Shown here: in pieces, positions 34,066 through 43,361 of the stretch
Layout of the letters: each line of letters opens with the position of its first letter
How positions within the stretch are numbered: the stretch's first letter is position 1
Source: Lentzea sp. NBRC 102530
GTDB lineage: Bacteria; Actinomycetota; Actinomycetes; Mycobacteriales; Pseudonocardiaceae
Length of the DNA stretch: 64,000 bases
Assembly: GCF_030269365.1 (NCBI RefSeq)
Contig: NZ_BSTF01000005.1
Span: 434,001 to 498,000 of the forward strand
Direction: 5' to 3'
Notes under the pieces: model-generated
The model's database searches: none
Seen by the model: the letters and a program-made list of their open reading frames with translations, nothing else
What the model was told of the DNA's origin: nothing
Program-made: the position numbers and the translations under genes

Positions 34066-35070
34066 GTGAACGTCCCCGCATGGTTGTGGCTCGCGACGAT
34101 CGGTGGTCTGCTCGTCCTGCTCGCTGTGGATCTCGTGATCGTCGATCGAAAGCCCCATGAGGTGACGATCGGTGAAGCCGCCCGCTGGGTGATCTTCTAC
34201 GTGGCGGTGGCGGCCCTCTTCGGGCTCGGGATCTGGTACTTCTCCGGTGGTCAGTACGCGACGGAGTTCTTCGCGGGGTACATCACCGAGTACTCGCTGA
34301 GCGTCGACAACCTGTTCATCTTCTTGATCATCATGACGACGTTCAAGGTGCCCGCGATCCACCAGCACAAGGTGCTGCTGATCGGCATCGTGCTCGCCCT
34401 GATCATGCGCGGCATCTTCATCGCGGCCGGCGCGGCGCTCATCGCGCAGTTCAGCTGGGTCTTCTTCATCTTCGGCGCGTTCCTCATCTACACCGGCTGG
34501 CAGCTGGCGCGGGAGAACCACGACGAGGAAGAGGAGTACAAGGAGAACTTGATGCTCCGCATGGTGCGCAAGGTCTTCCCGGTGACCAACGACTTCCACG
34601 GCTCCAAGTCGTTCATCAAGATCGACGGCAAGCGCTTCGTGACCCCGATGTTCATCGTGATGGTCGCGATCGGCTCCACCGACCTGCTCTTCGCGCTCGA
34701 CTCGATCCCCGCGATCTTCGGCCTCACCAAGGAGCCGTTCCTGGTGTTCACGGCCAACGCGTTCGCGCTGATGGGCCTGCGCCAGCTGTACTTCCTGCTC
34801 GGCGGCCTGCTCGCGAAGCTCGTCTACCTGTCGATCGGCCTCGCGGTCATCCTCGGCTTCATCGGCGTCAAGCTGATCCTGGAAGCCCTGCACACCAACA
34901 GCCTGTCGTTCCTCAACGGCGGCGAGCCCTTCCACGTGCCGACGATCGGCATCGAGGTGTCGCTGTCGGTGATCATCGGCGTGCTGGCCATCACGACGAT
35001 CGCCAGCCTGTGGAAGGTGAAGCGCCACCCCGAGGCCGCGAAGCACATCGGGGCGGACGCCCACCACTAG
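34066..35070 (+). CDS. TerC-family membrane protein (Alx-like Mn exporter)
   Basis: 334 residues with about eight transmembrane segments. The TerC/Alx motifs ITEYSLSVDNLFIFLIIM and GSTDLLFALDSIPAIFGLT (intramembrane acidic residues) are intact. The family includes Mn2+/H+ exporters MeeF and Alx, and a manganese riboswitch precedes the gene, so manganese efflux is a good inference. GTG 34066 has GGAGG 8 bases upstream. It abuts the convergent amidohydrolase stop. Confidence 0.9.
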   Translation: MNVPAWLWLATIGGLLVLLAVDLVIVDRKPHEVTIGEAARWVIFYVAVAALFGLGIWYFSGGQYATEFFAGYITEYSLSVDNLFIFLIIMTTFKVPAIHQHKVLLIGIVLALIMRGIFIAAGAALIAQFSWVFFIFGAFLIYTGWQLARENHDEEEEYKENLMLRMVRKVFPVTNDFHGSKSFIKIDGKRFVTPMFIVMVAIGSTDLLFALDSIPAIFGLTKEPFLVFTANAFALMGLRQLYFLLGGLLAKLVYLSIGLAVILGFIGVKLILEALHTNSLSFLNGGEPFHVPTIGIEVSLSVIIGVLAITTIASLWKVKRHPEAAKHIGADAHH

Positions 35071-36273
35071 TCACACCTGGGAGACGCCGTTCTGGTAGAC
35101 GGCGCGGATGGCCTGCTTGAGCGTTCCGGCCTTCACGTGCTGCTCGGCGTCACCCTCCACGAGCACGAGATCGGCGAGCTTGCCACTGGCGAGCTCGCCG
35201 AGGTCGTTTCCGAGGCGCATCAGCTCGGCGGCCGACGTGGTGGTCGCGTAGAGCGCCTCCGCCGGGGTCATGCCGTACTCGACCATGAGCGTGAGCTCGT
35301 TCAGGTTGTCGCCGTGCGGGCCGACGCCGGAGTCGGTGCCCATCGCGATCTTCACCCCGGCCTGGTGCGCCTTCTGGAACGACTGGAAGTGTTGCGCCAC
35401 CACGGCCTTGGCCTTGTCCATGATGACGTCGGAGATCGCCACGCCGGCGTTCGCCTGGTCGATCACCATGCGCGGCGCCATCAGCGTCGGCACCAGCCAC
35501 GTGCCGTTCTTGAGCATCTCCTCGACGCCCTCGTCGGTGAGGAAGACGCCGTGCTCGATGGACCGCACGCCGTTGCGCACGGCCGTGAGGATGCCGTCGC
35601 CGCTCATGGCGTGCGACATGACCGCGATGCCGGCGGCGTTGGCCTCCTGCACGATCATCGCGATCTCCTCGTCGCGGAAGTGCGCGTGCCGCGGGTTGCT
35701 GCGCGGGGACATCACGCCACCGCTGGACGCGATCTTGATGATGTCGGCGCCGTGGCGGACCAGCGTGCGGATGACCTTGCGCAACTCCTCCGGGCCGTCG
35801 GCGACGGTGTCCGGCAGGCCGGGGTGCAGCGGCGGTGAGACGTGCGCGCCGCACTGCATCCAGTCGTCGTTGTGGCCGCCGGTCTGCGACACCATGTTGA
35901 CCGCGATCTGCATGCGCGGCCCCTGGACCAGCCCGCGCCGCACCGCTTCCGCGACACCGAGGTCGGCGCCGAGGGCGTCGCGGACGGTCGTGATGCCGCA
36001 CTGCAGCGTCGCCCTCATGTTGCCGATCGCCTCGTAGAACGGCAGCGAGAACGGCGTGTTCAGCGATCGCACCAGGTCGGCGCCGCTGAACATGAAGTGC
36101 ACGTGGCAGTCGAACAGCCCCGGCAGGATCGAGTGGCCGGTCGCGTCGATCGAGGTGTCGCCGTCCAGACCGACACCGACGTCGACGATGCGGTCGCCCT
36201 CGACGACGACGTCGCCGGGCTCGAACCCCCGGCCGGTGAAGACCCTGCCCCCAGAGAACACGATGCGCGTCAT
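35071..36273 (-). CDS. Metal-dependent amidohydrolase
   Basis: 400-residue amidohydrolase: FDCHVHFMFSG holds the HxH metal ligands, IIKIASSGGVMSP the carbamylated Lys, VMSHAMSGDG and IEHGVFL further His ligands, and AMGTDSGVGPHGDN the catalytic Asp. This is the prolidase/imidazolonepropionase-like subgroup (PepQ-type Xaa-Pro dipeptidases and related amide hydrolases); substrate unknown. No Shine-Dalgarno; TAGATT lies 7 bases upstream of the ATG (leaderless). Divergent from the S9 peptidase. Confidence 0.9.
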   Translation of the reverse strand: MTRIVFSGGRVFTGRGFEPGDVVVEGDRIVDVGVGLDGDTSIDATGHSILPGLFDCHVHFMFSGADLVRSLNTPFSLPFYEAIGNMRATLQCGITTVRDALGADLGVAEAVRRGLVQGPRMQIAVNMVSQTGGHNDDWMQCGAHVSPPLHPGLPDTVADGPEELRKVIRTLVRHGADIIKIASSGGVMSPRSNPRHAHFRDEEIAMIVQEANAAGIAVMSHAMSGDGILTAVRNGVRSIEHGVFLTDEGVEEMLKNGTWLVPTLMAPRMVIDQANAGVAISDVIMDKAKAVVAQHFQSFQKAHQAGVKIAMGTDSGVGPHGDNLNELTLMVEYGMTPAEALYATTTSAAELMRLGNDLGELASGKLADLVLVEGDAEQHVKAGTLKQAIRAVYQNGVSQV

Positions 36274-36334
36274 ACGCGGGAATCTATGCGGCGAGTCAAT
36301 TTTTGTGATCGGTCAACAAATAACTCTGAGCTTT

Positions 36335-36353
36335 GCTAACAAGTTCTGTTAGC
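36335..36353. promoter_or_regulatory. Inverted repeat in divergent promoter
   Basis: GCTAACA-AGTTC-TGTTAGC, 7-bp arms and 5-bp spacer, 10 bases upstream of the S9 peptidase GTG. It resembles a repressor operator; no matching regulator gene is adjacent. Confidence 0.45.
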
Positions 36354-36362
36354 GTCCACGCC

Positions 36363-38222
36363 GTGCGCCCTGACGACCTGCAGCTGCTCACCACGCCCGG
36401 CACCGTCGCCGTGTCCGGAGACTTGGTGCTGGTCAGCATCACCACGCCCGATCTCGAGAAGAACACCTACCGGGGCGGTCTGCACCGGGTGTTCCCCGAC
36501 GGAACGACAACACCGTGGACGCACGGTGATCGGGACAATGCGCAGCGCATTTCTCCCGACGGCAAGCTCGTCGCGTTCTTGCGCGTGTCCGGAAAGTCGA
36601 AGCCGCAGCTCTACGTCGTTCCCGTCGACGGCGGCGAACCACGCAAGCTGACCGACCTGCCGCTCGGCGCCGGCGCCCCGGTGTGGTCGCCGGACTCGAC
36701 GCGGATCGTCTTCGTCGCTCGCGTGCCGGAGGAAGGCCGCTACGGCACCACCGACGACGGCCCCGAGGCCGAGGCGCCGCGCCGCATCACCCGCCTCGAC
36801 TACCGCGTCGACGACGTGGGCTTCCTCGGCGACCGCCGCCCGCGGCTGCACGTCGTCGACCTGGACGGCACCGTGTCGGAGGCGACCGACGGGTCGTTCG
36901 ACGTCTCCGACCCCGCCTGGCTCGACGACTCGACGCTGGTGTTCGTGGCGCCACGCGACCTCGGTGTCGTGGAGACGCTGCACTCCGACCTGTACACGGT
37001 GCCCGCTTCGGGCGGTTCGCCGGCTTTGCTGCTGCGCGGCGCCGGCGAGGTCTCGATGCCGTTCGTCGCCGACGGCTCGTTGTTCTGGCTGGGCACGGAG
37101 TTCACCGGCATCGACGCCGTGGCCCGCAACCAGGGCCTCTGGAAGTCCTCTGTGGACGGTTCCGGCGCCGTGCGGTTGACGGACGTCGAAACCGTTGACG
37201 TGGAACGGCTCTCCGGCCCGCCGGTCGCGGATTCCTCCGGTGTGCTGCTGGTCGTGCGCAACCGCGGCGCCCTGGAGCTGCGCAGGATTCCCTTCGACGG
37301 GGGCTCGGGCGAGGTGCTGGCGGGGTCGTCGGCCGCCGTTCGCTCGTTCGCCTCCGACGGGTCCACCGTGGTCGCCGTCGTGTCCACTCCGGACAGCGTC
37401 GGTCAGGTCGAGTTCGTCGGAACCGGTGTGCGCACGGCGTTTCCCTCGGTGGCCGCACGCGAGGTCGTGGAACTCACCGGCTCCGCCTCCGACGGCTACC
37501 CCGTCCACGGCTGGCTGGTGCTGCCCGAGGGCGAGGGCCCGCACCCGGTCGTGATGGCCGTGCACGGCGGCCCGTTCATGTACCACAGCTGGGGTTTCTT
37601 CGACGAGGCCCAGGTCTACGCCACCGCCGGCTACGCCGTCGTCCTGCCGAACCCGCGCGGCTCGGCGGGCTACGGCCAGTCCCACGGCCAGGCGGTCATC
37701 GGCAAGTTCGGCACGGTCGACGTGGACGACGTCCTGTCCCTCCTGGACGTCGCACTCGCGCGACCCGACCTCGACGCCGACCGCGTCGGCATCATGGGCG
37801 GCTCCTACGGCGGCTTCATGACCTCGTGGCTCTCCGCGCACCACGGCGAACGCTTCAAGGCGGCCTGGTCCGAACGCGCCGTCAACGCCTGGGACTCGTT
37901 CGGCGGCTCGTCGGACATCGGCTACTTCTTCGCCGACGCCTACTGCGGCCCCGACCCCGAGGCGCAGCGGGCGATGTCACCGCTGACGTACGCCGAGAAG
38001 ATCAACCTGCCGTTCGCCGTCGTCCACTCCGAGCAGGACTGGCGGTGCCCGCTGGAGCAGGCGCAGCGGATGTTCGTGGCGCTGAAGCGGCGCGGGGTCG
38101 AGACGGAGATGCTGATCTTCCCGGGCGAGGGGCACGAGCTCACGCGGTCGGGGCAGCCGCGGCACCGCAAGCAGCGCTTCGAGGCCGTGCTGGAGTGGTG
38201 GGGCCGCTACCTCAAGGCCTGA
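36363..38222 (+). CDS. S9 family peptidase (acylaminoacyl-peptidase type)
   Basis: 619 residues. The N-terminal half is a beta-propeller; the C-terminal prolyl-oligopeptidase domain has catalytic Ser in GIMGGSYGGFMTSW, Asp in VVHSEQDWRCP and His in FPGEGHELTR. S9 peptidases remove N-terminal acylated residues or cleave short peptides in the cytoplasm; no signal peptide here. GTG 36363. Divergent from the amidohydrolase. Confidence 0.92.
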   Translation: MRPDDLQLLTTPGTVAVSGDLVLVSITTPDLEKNTYRGGLHRVFPDGTTTPWTHGDRDNAQRISPDGKLVAFLRVSGKSKPQLYVVPVDGGEPRKLTDLPLGAGAPVWSPDSTRIVFVARVPEEGRYGTTDDGPEAEAPRRITRLDYRVDDVGFLGDRRPRLHVVDLDGTVSEATDGSFDVSDPAWLDDSTLVFVAPRDLGVVETLHSDLYTVPASGGSPALLLRGAGEVSMPFVADGSLFWLGTEFTGIDAVARNQGLWKSSVDGSGAVRLTDVETVDVERLSGPPVADSSGVLLVVRNRGALELRRIPFDGGSGEVLAGSSAAVRSFASDGSTVVAVVSTPDSVGQVEFVGTGVRTAFPSVAAREVVELTGSASDGYPVHGWLVLPEGEGPHPVVMAVHGGPFMYHSWGFFDEAQVYATAGYAVVLPNPRGSAGYGQSHGQAVIGKFGTVDVDDVLSLLDVALARPDLDADRVGIMGGSYGGFMTSWLSAHHGERFKAAWSERAVNAWDSFGGSSDIGYFFADAYCGPDPEAQRAMSPLTYAEKINLPFAVVHSEQDWRCPLEQAQRMFVALKRRGVETEMLIFPGEGHELTRSGQPRHRKQRFEAVLEWWGRYLKA

Positions 38223-38271
38223 CCCGTTCGGCCGCTGGTCCTCCCGCTGCCCCGGACGTGAAGGTGTTCTC

Positions 38272-40245
38272 GTGGAGAGCACGCCGACCGGGGCAGTGGT
38301 GCGGGCCAGCTGGCACGGCCTGCCGTCCTTGCCGTCGGCTGTGCCACGTCAGCTGCCGGCCGTGGTCTCGACGTTCAGCGGTCGGCACGACGAACTGGCG
38401 GCACTCGACGCGGCGCTCGACTCCGGTGTCGCCGTCATCTCGGCGGTGAACGGCACAGCGGGCGTGGGCAAGACCGCTTTGGCGCTGCGCTGGGCACATC
38501 GGGTGGCCGAGCGGTTCCCGGACGGCCAGCTGTACGTGAACATGCGCGGGTTCGAGCCGGACCGCGAACCCATGTCCGCCGGCGAGGCCGTGCGCGGTTT
38601 CCTCGATGCACTCGGGGTGCCGAGCGATGCCATCCCGGTCGGACTGGACGCGCAGACCGCGTTGTTCCGCAGCAAGGTCGCCGGGCGCCGCGTCCTGATG
38701 GTGCTCGACAACGTCAACAACGCCGCCCAGGTCCGTTCACTGCTGCCGGGCGGACCGGACTGCTTCGTCGTGATCACCAGCCGCAACCACCTCGCGGGCC
38801 TGGTCGCGGAGCACGGCGCGCGGCCGCTGCGCCTGGACCTGCTGCCCGACGACGAAGCCGCAGCGTTGCTGCGCGACCGGCTCGGCGACGTGGACACCGG
38901 TGCTTTGGTCGAGCTGTGCGCGGGCCTGCCGCTCGCGTTGAGCATCGCCGCGGCCCGAGCCGCGCTGGAACCGAACACCTCCGTCACCGCACTGCGCGAG
39001 GAACGCCTGGAGGCGCTCGACCTGGGGGAGGAGCACGTCAGCCTCCGGTCGGTGTTCTCCTGGTCGGTGCGGGCGTTGAGTGATCCGGCGGCGAGGCTCT
39101 TCCGGTTGCTCGGTCTGCATCCTGGGCCGGACGTCGACGCCCGTGCCGCGGCCGCGCTCGCCGGGGTCCGCGAATGCCGGAAGTCGCTGCGTGAACTGGT
39201 GAGCGCCTCGTTGCTGGACGAGTACCTGCCGGGGCGGTTCCGGTTCCACGACCTGCTGAGGTTGTTCGCACGGGAGCAAGCGGAACGCGACGACGAGGCG
39301 CTGCGCCGGATGTTCGACTTCTATCTGCACACTGCCTGGTCGGCTGATCGCGCCTTGCAAGTCTGGCGGATCGGCATCGACTTGACCCCGGCCGATCCAG
39401 AGGTCCTGCCGCTTTCCTTCCCGGGGCCGGTGCAGGCAGGTGAGTGGTTCGCCGACTAGCACGAGGTGCTGACGAACCTGGTGCATCACGCGGTGGAGGC
39501 AGGACTCGACCGGGAAAGCTGGCAGTTGACCATGTCCCTGCGCAGCTACCTCACCACGCGAGGGCATTGGCGCGACCTCGCCTCGATGTACCGGACCGCT
39601 GTCGGATCAGCTGATCGGCTGGGAGACCCCGTCGCACAGGTTCGCGCTTGCCGGGGGCTTGGTCGCGCGCTCACCAAGCTGTCGGAGTGGGAGGAGGCGG
39701 AGACTGTGTTGCTGCGCGCGTTGAACGTCGCCGAGGAGATTGGTGACCTCGTTCAGAAGGCGCATTGCCACGAAGCGCTGTCCACGATGTGCTCTGCGCG
39801 GGGGTGGCATCGGCGTGCTGTGCAGCACGCGACCGGCACGCGGAAAATCGGTCCTGGGGACAACCCATTCTGGGCCGCGACGTCCTGGGTGCGGCAGGCG
39901 CAGTGCTACGCGGCGCTAGACATGTTCGATGAGGCGCGTTCCTGCGCTGTGAAGGGACTGGAGCTGCACCGTTCCGTCTCGCCGCAGCACGAGACCGGGC
40001 AGGCGAAGGCGCTTTTCTGCGTCGCTTACGTGTACTCCCGGCAGGGTGAGCCGGTTCGTGCTCTGGAGTGTGCCGAGGAGGCGTTGGCGATTCATCGGCG
40101 TTTCGGCAATTGGGCACGGATGGTGGAGGACCTGGAGCTCATCGCCGACGTCCATCGCGCGTTGGGGCGACCCGACGACGCACTCGCAGCGATGGAGGAG
40201 GCGCTGGCGATCCGGGAAGCGCTGAATCAGCCCAGCAACGTGTAG
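38272..40245 (+). pseudogene. NB-ARC/TPR regulator interrupted by an amber codon
   Basis: One reading frame from GTG 38272 to a stop at 40245, with TAG at 39457-39459 (codon 396). N-terminal part: NB-ARC NTPase with Walker A GTAGVGKTA (61-69), Walker B MVLDNVN and GLPLALS (about 230). C-terminal part: TPR repeats. The junction reads EWFAD-TAG-HEVLTNLVHHAVE, where family members have Glu or Gln, so a single base change (GAG or CAG to TAG) truncates the protein. Both flanking parts still look conserved. The N-terminal SARP-type DNA-binding domain is absent. Confidence 0.85.
39457..39459 (+). other. In-frame amber stop in NB-ARC gene
   Basis: TAG inside an otherwise continuous, conserved reading frame; no frame change occurs on either side. 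GTG 39466 could allow restart of the TPR half as a separate protein. Confidence 0.9.
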
Positions 40246-40883
40246 TTGAGCTCCTCGCACACCCGAGCCAGCGGCAGGTCGAGCCCCGGATGGTCCAGCG
40301 GCAACAACACGTCCGGAGCCGCCGGCAACCCGGACGCCCCAGGCGGGTCCCACAGGCAGATCGCCGGATCCCCGGAGTCCATCGACGACCGGTACCAAAG
40401 CCCGTCCAACTCCGGGTAGGCCGCCCGAATCGCCCGCGACCAGGCCTGCGTCACCAGCTTCGGCCCGGTCGAGATCTCCTGCGACGCACCGACCCGAGTG
40501 GGCCACAACCCGCCCAGGTCCAACAGCCGCAACGTGCGCCGAGGTCGCAGCACCACCAGGAACGGCGAGCGGGTGCGGCGGTCCACGATCGAGGTCGCCT
40601 GGAAGACCTCGGCGATCGACGTGCGGACCGAGAGGCCGAAGTACAGGACGCCGTTCTCGTGGTCCTGCACCGGCGAGCCGTCCGGGGCCGGTTGTTGTGC
40701 GTCGAAGCGGGCGTGGGGGAGCGGGCCCGTGTAGCGGAACGTGTTCCAGCGCTGCGGGTGTGAGCCCTTCGCCGTGAAGACGCGGACCAGGCGGGTCGCG
40801 CGGTGGACGGCTACGACGTCCTCGGTGCGGCGCAGGTGTGCCTGGAGCACGGCAGGGGCAGGCGGCTGCGGAAGCCGTGACAT
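40227..40883 (-). CDS. RES-domain toxin
   Basis: 218 residues with the RES signature residues in PQRWNTFRYTGPLPHARFDA and VLYFGLSVRTSIAEVFQA and the C-terminal CEELNYTLLG. RES toxins (for example MbcT) destroy NAD+ and kill or arrest the cell when unrestrained. The upstream gene is the matching Xre/ParS-type antitoxin, 27 bp away in the same operon. Ribosome binding site AGGAC 5 bases before ATG 40883. Overlaps the 3' end of the convergent NB-ARC gene. Confidence 0.85.
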   Translation of the reverse strand: MSRLPQPPAPAVLQAHLRRTEDVVAVHRATRLVRVFTAKGSHPQRWNTFRYTGPLPHARFDAQQPAPDGSPVQDHENGVLYFGLSVRTSIAEVFQATSIVDRRTRSPFLVVLRPRRTLRLLDLGGLWPTRVGASQEISTGPKLVTQAWSRAIRAAYPELDGLWYRSSMDSGDPAICLWDPPGASGLPAAPDVLLPLDHPGLDLPLARVCEELNYTLLG

Positions 40884-40910
40884 TCGGGTCCTGTCGGTGT
40901 TCGGGAACGC

Positions 40911-41495
40911 TCAGGCAGGTGTGCCGAGCGTGGCGGCGAGGGTGGCTACCTTGCGCGGGTCGCCGCCCGCCAGTAGCCAGTCGCGCGGGGTTGCGGGCTT
41001 GCCGTCCACCGGCAGGTCTTCCTGGGTGGTGGTCATGAAGGCGGCGACGACGAGGGCCGGCTGGTCCGTCGGGACCTCGGAGAGCACGGTCTCGAGGCCG
41101 GGGAGGACGCCGGTGCCCGCGAACTGCCACGCGGGCAGGCGCCAGCTGCCCCTGTCCTTCCAGCCGACGAGCCTGCCGACGCCGAGGCGGTGGCGGATGC
41201 GGCTGGTGTCGACCTGGAGCTGGCGGGCCGCCTCGTTCACGGTCAGCGCCGAGTCGCGCAGGACGGCGTGGGCGACGACGGTGCGGGTGCGCGGGCGGGA
41301 GTCGGCCGGGCCCGCCGGGGAGAGGTCCAGGCCCACGTCCTCCAGTGCCGCCTGCTGGTCCGGCGTGAAGTAGGTGGCCGGTTCCGGGTGTGGCGGGGCG
41401 AGCCTGCGTGCCGCGTCGGTCACGAGGGCCAGGAACTCGTCTGGGCTCACCTGCAGGCCGGCCTTGGCCAGCACCGTCTCCAGAGCAGGACTCAT
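40911..41495 (-). CDS. Xre/ParS-type antitoxin (MbcA-like)
   Basis: 194 residues. The C-terminal end PRDWLLAGGDPRKVATLAATL matches the Xre/MbcA/ParS toxin-binding domain (DUF2384), and the middle DSALTVNEAARQLQVDTSRIRHRLG is a helix-turn-helix. It likely binds its own promoter and masks the RES toxin's active site. The ATG at 41495 has TATTCT 7 bases upstream, consistent with a leaderless message. Promoter repeats lie at 41496-41556. Confidence 0.8.
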   Translation of the reverse strand: MSPALETVLAKAGLQVSPDEFLALVTDAARRLAPPHPEPATYFTPDQQAALEDVGLDLSPAGPADSRPRTRTVVAHAVLRDSALTVNEAARQLQVDTSRIRHRLGVGRLVGWKDRGSWRLPAWQFAGTGVLPGLETVLSEVPTDQPALVVAAFMTTTQEDLPVDGKPATPRDWLLAGGDPRKVATLAATLGTPA

Positions 41496-41556
41496 GCGCA
41501 CAGAATATCCCGTGCGTGCGCATTTGTGCGCCCCTCGAACGGCGCAAGCTCGAACG
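41496..41556. promoter_or_regulatory. TA operon promoter repeats
   Basis: Upstream of the antitoxin: an inverted pair GCGCACA (41496-41502) and TGTGCGC (41525-41531), and direct repeats CTCGAACG at 41534-41541 and 41549-41556, 15 bp apart. These are plausible autoregulation sites for the antitoxin. Confidence 0.5.
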
Positions 41557-41651
41557 ATCGACGTTGCGCGGTCATGCGACGACGCTACGTGAGATTTGCG
41601 GTTACGCAGTGGTGACGTGGGCGACATCTGGCACATCGATACCATTCCCGG

Positions 41652-42821
41652 ATGCAACTCGACCGCACCGCCAAGCGGGTCGTGGTGGCTTGGGCCGCCG
41701 TCATGGTGGCCACGCTGGCCTACGTCATGCTCCGCCCCCCGGGGTGGTCGCTCGACCTGCGCGTCTATCGCAACGGCGGGGCGGCGTTCCTCAAGGACCT
41801 CCCGCTCTACGTCGAGGGCTTCGCCAAACCGCTCGGTGGGCCGGACCTGCCGTTCACGTACCCGCCGATCGCCGCCGTGCTGTTCAGCCTGCTGGCGCTG
41901 GTGCCGCTCGGGGTCGCGATCTTCGTGGTGGCGGCGGCGAACCTCGCCATGCTCACCGGGTTGTGCCTGATCGCGGCGCAACGCGTGGTCGGCTGGGGGC
42001 CGGACGCGGTCAAGTGGGGGCTCGGCGCGGCGGCCGTGTCGTCGATCTTCGACCCGCTGCGCGAGACGTTGTGGTTCGGGCAGATCAACCTGTTGCTGGG
42101 CCTGCTGGTGATGGCCGACTGCCTGCTCGAACGCACCCGCTGGTGGCCTCGTGGCGCGCTCATCGGCTTGGCGGCGGCCATCAAGCTGACGCCGGCGTTC
42201 TTCGCGTTGTTCTTCGTCGCGCGACGGCAGTGGAAGCCCGTGTTCGTGTCCATCGGCTCGTTCTTCGCCTTCGGCGCGTTGGGGTTCCTCATCTCGTTCG
42301 GCGATGCGAAGGAGTACTGGACGCACGCGCTGCTCGATCCGGGCCGCGTCGGGCGCCTCACGTACGCGTCGAACCAGGCCATCCGCGGCACGCTCGCCCG
42401 CTTCGGGCTGGAGGACGGCGCCCAGGTCGGTGTGTGGCTCGTGCTGGCGCTTCTGGTCGTGGCGACGGTGTGGTGGTTGGCGTCGCAGGTGGGCGAGATC
42501 GAGGCGTTCTTCGTCGTCGCGATCGGTGGCCTGCTGATCTCGCCCGTGTCGTGGGGGCACCACTGGGTGTGGATCGCTCCCGCGCTCGTGCTGCTGTCCC
42601 GGCCCGCGCTGCGTCGGCAGTGGGCGGCGTGGGCGGTCGTGGCCGTGTTCGCGATCGGTCCGCACTGGCTCTTCCCGCGCGACAACGACGTCGAACGGGA
42701 CTGGGCGTGGTGGCAGCAGGTGATCGGCAACCTCTACGTGTTCGTCGGGGTCGCCGTGCTGGTCACGCTCGCGGTACGCGTGGTGCGAGACCGCCGGCGA
42801 GCTGCTTCAACCGCAGGCTGA
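41652..42821 (+). CDS. GT87 polyprenol-dependent glycosyltransferase
   Basis: 389-residue membrane glycosyltransferase (about ten spans). The first loop carries WSLDLRVYRNGGAAFLKDLPLY with the catalytic Asp and Arg, and FTYPPIAAVLFS completes the family marker. GT87 (DUF2029) enzymes add mannose from polyprenol-phosphate-mannose to phosphatidylinositol mannosides or arabinan outside the membrane. Probably leaderless (TACCAT 6-7 bases upstream of ATG 41652). Overlaps the convergent HdeD-like gene by 59 bp. Confidence 0.85.
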   Translation: MQLDRTAKRVVVAWAAVMVATLAYVMLRPPGWSLDLRVYRNGGAAFLKDLPLYVEGFAKPLGGPDLPFTYPPIAAVLFSLLALVPLGVAIFVVAAANLAMLTGLCLIAAQRVVGWGPDAVKWGLGAAAVSSIFDPLRETLWFGQINLLLGLLVMADCLLERTRWWPRGALIGLAAAIKLTPAFFALFFVARRQWKPVFVSIGSFFAFGALGFLISFGDAKEYWTHALLDPGRVGRLTYASNQAIRGTLARFGLEDGAQVGVWLVLALLVVATVWWLASQVGEIEAFFVVAIGGLLISPVSWGHHWVWIAPALVLLSRPALRRQWAAWAVVAVFAIGPHWLFPRDNDVERDWAWWQQVIGNLYVFVGVAVLVTLAVRVVRDRRRAASTAG

Positions 42822-43344
42822 ACAGGATCAGCACCACGCCCCACAGGATCGCGAAGACCCCGATGGTGATCACGAACGCCAGCGCGCCCGCCGTCGGGTT
42901 CACCACCAGGATGATGCCGAGCAGCACCGTCAGCGCGCCCGTGACGACGTAGAACCACTCGTTCGTCATCACCTTGCGCAGGCGGATCGCGTCGACGATC
43001 TGCAGCACGCCGGTGACGAGCGCCCACGCGGCGATCAGGAGCAGCAGCGCGGTCGCCGTGATGCCCGGCCAGAACAACGCGATCAGGCCCGTGACCACGC
43101 CCAGTGCGCCGATCAGACCCAGCGCCCACCGAGCTGGCCACTCCTTGTGGGTGAGCGTCAGGTACAGCATCATCGCGCCGTCGAAGAGCGCGTAGGCGCC
43201 CCACAGGATGATCAGCGCCAGCAGGGTCAGGCCGGGCCACACCAGGGCCGCCAGGCCGAACAGGACGGCGAACACCCCGCGCACCGTGAAGAGCCACCAC
43301 CGTTGCATGGTCTGGATGGTCTCGGCTGTCGCGGAGGTCGGCAA
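42763..43344 (-). CDS. HdeD-family membrane protein
   Basis: 193 residues with six transmembrane segments (GVFAVLFGLAALVWPGLTLL, LGLIGALGVVTGLIALFWPG, ALVTGVLQIVDAIRLRK, VVTGALTVLLGIILVVNP), the DUF308/HdeD pattern of acid-stress membrane proteins. TTG 43344 is the likely start (GAGGG upstream). Divergent from the ASCH-like gene by 17 bp. Confidence 0.85.
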   Translation of the reverse strand: MPTSATAETIQTMQRWWLFTVRGVFAVLFGLAALVWPGLTLLALIILWGAYALFDGAMMLYLTLTHKEWPARWALGLIGALGVVTGLIALFWPGITATALLLLIAAWALVTGVLQIVDAIRLRKVMTNEWFYVVTGALTVLLGIILVVNPTAGALAFVITIGVFAILWGVVLILFSLRLKQLAGGLAPRVPRA

Positions 43345-43361
43345 CCTGAGACCCTCGTCCG

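Noticed and set aside
36335-36353. Terminator of the amidohydrolase/peptidase region
   Set aside because: It lies in a divergent promoter between start codons, so it is more likely an operator.
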